Shown here: in pieces, positions 57,965-64,000 of the stretch
How the letters are laid out: every line of letters starts with the position of its first letter
Numbering within the stretch: the first letter of the stretch is position 1
NCBI GenBank assembly: GCA_964036665.1
Contig: OZ038533.1
Location: forward strand, 7,214,413-7,278,412
From: Gordius sp. MW1
Lineage: Eukaryota > Nematomorpha > Gordioida > Gordea > Gordiidae
Direction of reading: 5' to 3'
Length of the DNA stretch: 64,000 bases
The notes under the pieces: model-generated
Database searches by the model: none
The model's input: only the letters and a program-made list of their open reading frames with translations
Told to the model about the DNA's origin: nothing
Program-made: the position numbers and the translations under genes

Positions 57965-58993
57965 TAGAGAACTGCACGGGTGACCCGACCCGGGTCGGGT
58001 CGGGTAGAAAATTTGAAAATGATTTTGGGTTGGGTCCGGGTAGAAAATATGAAAGTGCTTTCAAGTCGGCGGGGCAAATTTATAGAGTCGGGTCCAAGGT
58101 TTATACATTGTAAAAAACACGCGAGACCTATTTTTTTAATTAATGTTAATTGCTAAGCAAAGAGTTTTTTAAATATCGAAATGTACAACTAATTTGGATC
58201 ATTCATTCATTTAATTCTCTTCCTCTTTTTTTAAATTTTAAAACTCTGAAGTGCTAAATTCTCATCACTAATTCAAACTACATAAATAACTCCTGTTTTT
58301 AATTTGACTATTAAAAGGTAAATTATTTAATAAAGTTATATTTTAAATTTTTTTAGTGTTAACTGTGAAATTTAGCTAATCCTCATCGTTAATTTAAAAT
58401 TAAATTACATTTAATACATATTCAAAAGCCAACTTAAAAGTAAATTATAATTTTATAAATGTTTCATTTGCAAATGTATAATTATATAATATTTTTTTTA
58501 TAATAACTTGTAATTATTTTTAAGTTTCATATCAAATGAATTTATCTTTAATTGCACTTCAAACTTAAAACATTTGAACAGTCACAATAAATTTCATCAT
58601 ATTTACTATATTGATTATAATCAGCTATATAATAATGGTTTCATAATAACAATAAATGGATGTTAAATAGTTGTCTCAAGTCTTTAACATAAGAGCAGTT
58701 TACTTGATATTAGGAAACTAAATATAGATAAATAAATATGAGTTTTTTTTCACCATCCCCTTTAAAGAATACAAATATCATGGCGTTTATTTGTCGATTT
58801 AATTACACACAGCAATTTTCGCGCTCGAAAGTAATTTGTTTTAATAATTTTTCGGGTCGGGTTCGGGTAGAAAATTTGAAAATGATTTCGTGTCGGGTCC
58901 GGGTAGAAAATTTGAAAAAGATTTCGGGTCTGGTAGAAAATTTGAAAATGATTTCGGGTTCGGGTTGAAAAAAAGTGACTTTGCAGTTCTCTA
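57965..58993. mobile_element. Inner hAT element, GGGTCGGGTAGAAAATTTG family
   Basis: The ends are TAGAGAACTGCACGGG and, inverted, TAGAGAACTGCAAAGTC. The 8-bp duplication CCTGCCCG (57957-57964 and 58994-59001) is perfect. Both subterminal zones repeat GGGTCCGGGTAGAAAATTTG and AAAATGATTTC. No coding sequence. It is nested exactly in the terminal repeat of the outer hAT. Confidence 0.9.
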
Positions 58994-59411
58994 CCTGCCC
59001 GGGTCGCGGGCCGTACTTGGACAGGCTTCTGCTTTAAACGGGCCGTAATATAACCTAGCGGGCTCGGGCCGGGTCTCGATATACGTGAGGCCGTGAAAGG
59101 CCCTTTACAAACCTAATTTAAATAACGGTTTTTTTCAAATGTTAATTTCTAATTATCTGGTGTTTATTAAGTTAACGAGGAATATTAATTTATATTTCCA
59201 TCTTAGTTTATTCATTCATCAATATCTTAACGCGCATTATAAGTGTTAATTAGAGATTATTTATATTTTATTAAGTTTCCTTTATAATATATCACTGTTT
59301 TTTTATTTCATACCAATAACTTAGAAGATTTAAAATGGTGGAGGAGCAAAGAAGCCAAGTAACTTTATAAACATTGTAATCTTAAATAGGATTTTAAAAG
59401 TTTATTTGACT

Positions 59412-59525
59412 ATGGTATTATGCATCCCGATTACAAATGTTACTAGTGAACGAAATTTTTTCCCTGTGGGTCGCCTCTTAAAGATAGGAGAATTCGTCTG
59501 ACCGGAATGTATTAATAATTTATTA
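59412..59525 (+). pseudogene. hAT transposase dimerisation-box remnant
   Basis: The plus frame reads IPITNVTSERNFFPVGRLLK and, one base shifted, KDRRIRLTGMY. TS-ERNF-VGR followed by RRIRL is the hAT C-terminal box. Only about 35 residues survive. It belongs to the outer hAT. Confidence 0.65.
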
Positions 59526-59744
59526 TTATTATTAACATTTTTAACATATGTATTGTTTACCATTTTGGTAAAAAAATCGAGATCTAAAAAAATAAAAAAA
59601 TTTATACGGGCTTGGGCTTTATATAAAAAAATTTAATCTTTTGACGGGCCCGGGCTTTTAAATTTGATTGACCTAAACAGGCCTGTTGCAAGTTTTTAAT
59701 GCAAATATATTGATAAAAAAAACTGAATACAGATCATTATTAGA

Positions 59745-59812
59745 AATGGGGACGACGGACAAGGACAACGGACGACGGACAACCAAAAACGAGCCCATAA
59801 ATTGCATAGCAA
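59745..59812 (-). repeat. HINE end fragment
   Basis: GACGACGGACAACCAAAAAC and GAGCCCATAAATTGCATAGC repeat the far end found at 57180-57250 and 25090-25145. The rest of the element is absent. Confidence 0.7.
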
Positions 59813-60800
59813 TTAAAAGTGTATAAAGGCATAACAAAAGTTTTTAAGTTAAATATTTTTACAACATTAATTGACTGTCATATTTTTCTGATAATTGAGA
59901 CTAACATTCATTACTAACTACGTATGCAAGGGGGAACACTCATAATAAGGGCGTCAATATATTTTTGAGGCTAGCTCTGAAAACACCCCATGTACATGCC
60001 TTAGCTCAGTCTTGGGTCAGAACAACCTGGGTTAAATTTTTAAAATAATTGTGGGTTGGGTTTAGGCTAATAAATATCAAAATCTGAATTTAAAAATTAA
60101 AATTAGGGTTGAAAATTTTTTTGTTACATATAAAACTTGTTTAAAAAAACAAAGTCTAATTAAATTATCTTAGTTTAGCTGCTGTGTTCATAATTTTTTA
60201 TATTAAAATCCATACTTTATTATTTAGAGAGGTATGTCTATTATAACGTGGCGGTTAGAATCATGTCGAGATCACAGCACTTTAGAGGTCATATTTTTAT
60301 CCAGATCTCATTCCGTCAAATGAGATAACCAAGATCAATAACCACTCTAGACAACTATGATCTCAGTACATAAATTATGTTAAGGAAATTACTAGTATTT
60401 ATACCTAAGATACAAGGCTAAAATGGAGAGCGGAAGATTCAGTTATATTCATAGATTGAAGCCCAAATATTCTTATAATATTATTAATTTTATGAGTGTT
60501 AATTAATTCTTTTGATTACATAAGGTTTGTTTTAACTGTTTTTTATGTTATACCTCATTTGCTTAATTTGATTTATATCGTTAATTACATTTCTAATATC
60601 AAGATTAATTTGATGTCTTTCTCAGACATTTTCCTTAGATAAATGGTCAAAGAAATTTCATTCGTTTTCTGAATAATCATCACATTCAGTGTCAGTTATT
60701 TGTTATTTTTTTGCTAATTACAAACTTCTTCAAAAAAGTTTAATTATATTCGTGATTGTCGTTGGAAATAATGCATTTATTTTTAAAAGACATTAAATTA

Positions 60801-61010
60801 GACCAATGTTACACGATCCAAATTCTTGTATTGTATAAGCGATCGGACGTTCCATTTTCTTATTCGATCCAAAAAATAACGAAAATAAACAAAATTTCTT
60901 ACTCACGTCATTTTAGGTTCAAGATACATAATTACTTTCTTTGGATCGAATAAGAAAATGGAATGTCAGATCGCTTATACAGTACAAGAATTTGGATCGT
61001 GTAACATTGG
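60801..61010. repeat. Long hairpin 54 bp beyond the Kv1 stop codon
   Basis: The arm 60801-60872 (CCAATGTTACACGATCCAAA, TATAAGCGATCGGACGTTCC, ATTTTCTTATTCGATCCAAA) is nearly the exact inverse of 60941-61010, with a 68-base AT-rich loop. It lies 3' of the minus-strand channel gene and so could be in its 3' UTR. It may be a MITE; the flanks TTAAA are too simple to prove a target duplication. Confidence 0.85.
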
Positions 61011-61063
61011 CCTTAAATTATTAAACGACATCGAATACATTAAGGCGATTGAATACAAAACAT

Positions 61064-64000
61064 CTATAGGTCAATAGTTCTGTGGCGTAAGTAGGGAGTT
61101 AATGGAGGTGTCAAAAGGTTGTTTATACTTGCTGGCGATGCAAAACTTTTGATTTTATTTCTAACTTTTGTATCTGGAAATTTGTTGGCCGTATTATTAC
61201 CTGAAACATTCACGTTCAAATGAGTTTGTGTTAAATGAGAAGATAATTTTGTTGCTTTAATTAAAGGTTTAATCATTTTATTTCTGCCCGTTGTCTTTTT
61301 TCGATTTAGTTGAGGAGGATTGGAAAAACCATTTAATCTGCTGTCTTCTAACAACTGCCTATGAATATGTGCTTGACTAGGATTAGTTATGGGAAGGGGT
61401 GAAACCATTGAATCTATGTACCGTATTTCGCTCCTAGAACTTTCAAAATGTTGCCTTTTATTACAATGAAAATGGTTTTCAGATGTTGAAGGATAATGGC
61501 TGTAATTATATCTTGTCATCAATATATTCGGCGTTTCAATATAGTTAGGACAAATATTAGCGTCACTATTGACGGTGTGAATATGATGCGGTGTTATCGA
61601 AGAATAAGAGCAGGTACTTAAAGGATACAAAGAGAATGGGGAATAGGGGTAATGAGGTTTATAGGCAACTGCCTGAGAATCGTGATAATATTGAGGTGGT
61701 AACTGCAAAACATTGGGATTCATGGAATTTGGCGATATTCTAATTTTTTGTTTGTAGGGTGGCACATGTATTAGTTGGTCAGAATCATTTGTAACTTCTG
61801 GAAATTTTTCTGAGCTATAAAAATAGTTACTGTCGTTGTCAGAGAAAACGTTATCATCTTCAGACCTGAGGCTTTCGACGAAAGGTGGAGAGTCACGCAT
61901 ATCAGGGAATTGAGATATTGACGATCTGTATTGCTTATGTATTAAATGCTCCCCGTGTTTCATATATCCATCATCGTATAAATAAGGTACATAGTAGGGT
62001 CTTAATATTTTTGCCCTTTGAAAAGACTTGTAAGAACAATTAAGCCCCGTAGAGTGTTGGATAAAGTCTTTTGCCTCACAGACACTTTGGCGAAGGGTCG
62101 AAAAAGAATTAATAGTGGAATTAATAGGACCATACAAATCATAAGTCTTTGTACATTTGGCTAAGGGCATAACTTTCGCAAAATTTTCACAATCATAGGA
62201 TTTTTTTAAATTAGTCGCGTTTGTCCTACTATCAATGCAATTATCTGAAGGCACTTTAACTTGAATATTCTTATTATTTGAGTCATTTTTATTTTCTGTA
62301 TTTTGCAAATTAGTGCCTTTTGTTACTAGAGCTAGACCATTTCGTAAAGTCGCACTTTTTGTAATGGCAATAAGTTCTTGATGGGGTGCTGAAAAAGACG
62401 ACATCAACAACGTATCTCTTGTTCTAATTCTCTGTTCTATGTCATCTTCATCGTCTGAATTGTCGCAAAACTCATCAATTTCGTTTATTACACTTTCAAC
62501 CTCGCGATGATAAAAATAATTAAAATTGGAGACGATAACTGGAACTGGGAGGGCTATAGTTAAAACTCCCGATATGGCACACAGAGAGCCCACAATTTTG
62601 CCCCAAAAGCTAATTGGTCTCATGTCACCGTAGCCCACAGTGGTCATCGTAACAACAGCCCACCAAAAGGCATCGGGAATGCTTTTAAAATGTGAGTGTT
62701 TAGAGTCTTGTTCCGCATAATATACCGCGCTGGAAAAAAGGATTACGCCGATAAAAAGGAAAAACATGAGAAGTCCTAACTCTCTCATACTTGCTTGGAG
62801 GGTTTGCCCTAAAATCTGTAGTCCTTTTGAATGGCGAGATAGCTTAAATATTCGAAAAACACGAACGAGCCTTATGACACGGAGAATGGCTAAAGGCATT
62901 GCCTGGTTGCTAGTCTTAGTTTCATTAGCAAGAACCGTGCTTAGTGTGATAAAGTAAGGGACGATAGAAACGAAATCAAAAACGTTCATTATATGTTTAA
63001 AAAAGCGCAATTTGTTGGGACACATGGAAAAACGTATTATAAATTCAAAGCTGAACCAAATGATACATATAGTCTCCGTGATAAAAAATGGTTCATCAAA
63101 TCTGGGTTTTTCGTCTTCGGTTAAATATGTTATCACAATCATGGTTTGATTTGGATTATCATTTAAATGAGTGTCATTAATCTTTCCGCCGGGCGCTACG
63201 TATATAGGCTTTTCGATTACTTTATATTTTTTGAATTCAGGCAATGTTTCAAGACAAAATATTATGATAGACACTATTATAACGACGACTGATATAATTG
63301 CTATAAATTTAGCTGCAGTTGAGCTCTCAGGGTATTCAAAGAGTAACCAAAGCTTTTTTTGTAGCTTATTCATGGGCATTGGCTGTTTGTCCTGATCTTC
63401 ACCACTATCTGATAAAAAGCCTTCTTCCTGTCGAAACTTTATAATTGCTTCCTCCCCTAAGTCATAGAATCTTATTTCTTCCGCAAACACTTCCAACGGC
63501 ACTGTAATTGGTCGTCTAAGTCTTCTACCACAACTTTGGTAATAATAAAGTATTGCATCAAAGCAAGGTCGATTACGATTGAAATAATATTCGTTTCTAA
63601 TAGGATCGAAATATTTAGAGCGTCGCATAGGGTCCCCTAAAAGAGTTTCAGGAAAACGATTTAATGTTTTGGCACACGTTTCATATCTCATTCCGCTGAG
63701 GTTTATAACAATACGTTCAGAGAGCAAAGGTTTGGAAGCGTTATACTTAGAATAAAAACCTCTGCCTTGCAAATCGTTAGGAGATTTTTGATTTAATAAG
63801 CCTTGAAATGAATTTTCACCATCATGAACTTGCGCTAGTGTAGCCATATCATCATTTAATAAGTCATCATTTTGCAACTTTAGATGAAAAGTATGTTGAC
63901 CTTTCACGTTACAATTTATAGTTTCTTGTCGAGCGCTCAATTGACTTCTACCTAAGTCTAAAACTTTATAATTATGTAACGATAAGTTAGGATCAGAATC
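61064..64000 (-). CDS. Shaker: Shaker-type (Kv1) voltage-gated K+ channel, 5' end outside window
   Basis: Pore subunit of a delayed-rectifier/A-type K+ channel of excitable membranes. The frame is open to the right edge; 63940 is TTG and the first in-window in-frame ATG is at 63847, so the start is not seen. Numbering from codon 63940: T1 domain 76-174 ([12 protein letters not shown]), S1 about 212-231, S2 283-304, S3 314-333, S4 351-372 with [19 protein letters not shown] (R354, R357, R360, R363, K366, R369), S5 387-408, filter TMTTVGYGD 431-439, S6 with PVPVIV 465-470. S1-S2 loop sites NDT 255 and NQT 264 suit N-glycosylation. Residue 441 is Arg where fly Shaker has Thr449. The cytoplasmic tail after S6 is about 480 residues, far longer than usual, acidic first (DNSDDEDD) and then Ser/Tyr/Pro/His-rich. 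It ends IDL, not the fly ETDV PDZ ligand. No intron in the visible part. Confidence 0.95.
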   Translation of the reverse strand, partial: DSDPNLSLHNYKVLDLGRSQLSARQETINCNVKGQHTFHLKLQNDDLLNDDMATLAQVHDGENSFQGLLNQKSPNDLQGRGFYSKYNASKPLLSERIVINLSGMRYETCAKTLNRFPETLLGDPMRRSKYFDPIRNEYYFNRNRPCFDAILYYYQSCGRRLRRPITVPLEVFAEEIRFYDLGEEAIIKFRQEEGFLSDSGEDQDKQPMPMNKLQKKLWLLFEYPESSTAAKFIAIISVVVIIVSIIIFCLETLPEFKKYKVIEKPIYVAPGGKINDTHLNDNPNQTMIVITYLTEDEKPRFDEPFFITETICIIWFSFEFIIRFSMCPNKLRFFKHIMNVFDFVSIVPYFITLSTVLANETKTSNQAMPLAILRVIRLVRVFRIFKLSRHSKGLQILGQTLQASMRELGLLMFFLFIGVILFSSAVYYAEQDSKHSHFKSIPDAFWWAVVTMTTVGYGDMRPISFWGKIVGSLCAISGVLTIALPVPVIVSNFNYFYHREVESVINEIDEFCDNSDDEDDIEQRIRTRDTLLMSSFSAPHQELIAITKSATLRNGLALVTKGTNLQNTENKNDSNNKNIQVKVPSDNCIDSRTNATNLKKSYDCENFAKVMPLAKCTKTYDLYGPINSTINSFSTLRQSVCEAKDFIQHSTGLNCSYKSFQRAKILRPYYVPYLYDDGYMKHGEHLIHKQYRSSISQFPDMRDSPPFVESLRSEDDNVFSDNDSNYFYSSEKFPEVTNDSDQLIHVPPYKQKIRISPNSMNPNVLQLPPQYYHDSQAVAYKPHYPYSPFSLYPLSTCSYSSITPHHIHTVNSDANICPNYIETPNILMTRYNYSHYPSTSENHFHCNKRQHFESSRSEIRYIDSMVSPLPITNPSQAHIHRQLLEDSRLNGFSNPPQLNRKKTTGRNKMIKPLIKATKLSSHLTQTHLNVNVSGNNTANKFPDTKVRNKIKSFASPASINNLLTPPLTPYLRHRTIDL

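Larger units (their letters stand above)
57951..59700. mobile_element. Outer hAT element, degraded, hosting another hAT
   Basis: The left end TAGAGACCTGCCCG is split from its continuation GGTCGCGGGCCGTACTTGG (59002 on) by the inner element 57965-58993. Subterminal GGGCTCGGGCCGGGTC words follow, then AT-rich DNA, a transposase remnant at 59412-59525 and, near 59630-59690, GACGGGCCCGGGCTTTTAA and ACAGGCCTGTTGCA as a possible right end. The right boundary is approximate. Confidence 0.6.

Noticed and set aside
61064..63940. Start of the channel protein at 63940
   Set aside because: The codon at 63940 is TTG, and the frame stays open to the window edge. The real start lies upstream or at the ATG at 63847.

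Overview
The window is AT-rich animal nuclear DNA, almost certainly from an invertebrate and most likely an arthropod. The evidence is a Shaker-type (Kv1) potassium channel, split genes with GT-AG introns, and a dense, nested collection of eukaryotic transposons (Helitron, hAT, PIF/Harbinger, P-like THAP, BEL/Pao, Gypsy, a LINE fragment). The species cannot be fixed from the sequence. There are no operons, CRISPR arrays or phage genes.

Layout. 1-4195: a Helitron running in from the left edge, with a minisatellite, an N-terminal ORF, an inverted Rep segment and a CTAG 3' end. 4421-7245: a non-autonomous hAT with an 8-bp target duplication, carrying a nested DINE/Helentron-like repeat (HINE). 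7246-12730: AT-rich DNA, hAT ends and a decayed ZBED-type hAT transposase. 12897-15119 and 19021-20735: two copies, in opposite orientation, of a hAT element that carries a piece of LINE reverse transcriptase; between them lie a decayed unidentified gene and a MITE. 21060-28000: Gypsy remnant, satellite-like repeats, HINE copy 2, FLYWCH fragment. 28092-30742: a P-like THAP element interrupted by a small hairpin element flanked by an 89-bp direct duplication. 33100-36780: rearranged BEL/Pao copies. 38821-41779: two Gypsy elements joined 5' to 5'. 41780-44690: a hAT transposase gene broken by another hAT and, in its BED finger, by a Helitron. 45529-46290: another hAT. 47089-50416: at least five exons of a host-like gene encoding an AT-hook protein. 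51957-57261: HINE copies and a tandemly duplicated PIF/Harbinger remnant. 57302-59700: nested hATs. 61064-64000: the Shaker channel, open through the right edge, with a long hairpin just after its stop codon.

Only two loci look like host genes: the Kv1 channel and the AT-hook protein. Most other coding sequence is transposon-derived and broken. The least expected signal is a set of four small inverted-repeat elements (23248-23597, 28652-28904, 46574-47051, 49263-49517). They share a conserved telomere-like core with the phrase TTTTAGGTCAGCGTTTTA but have unrelated terminal arms. A second novel-looking system is the HINE family, whose tandem arrays contain modules with the acceptor-stem and T-arm features of a tRNA enclosing a variable number of inner repeats.
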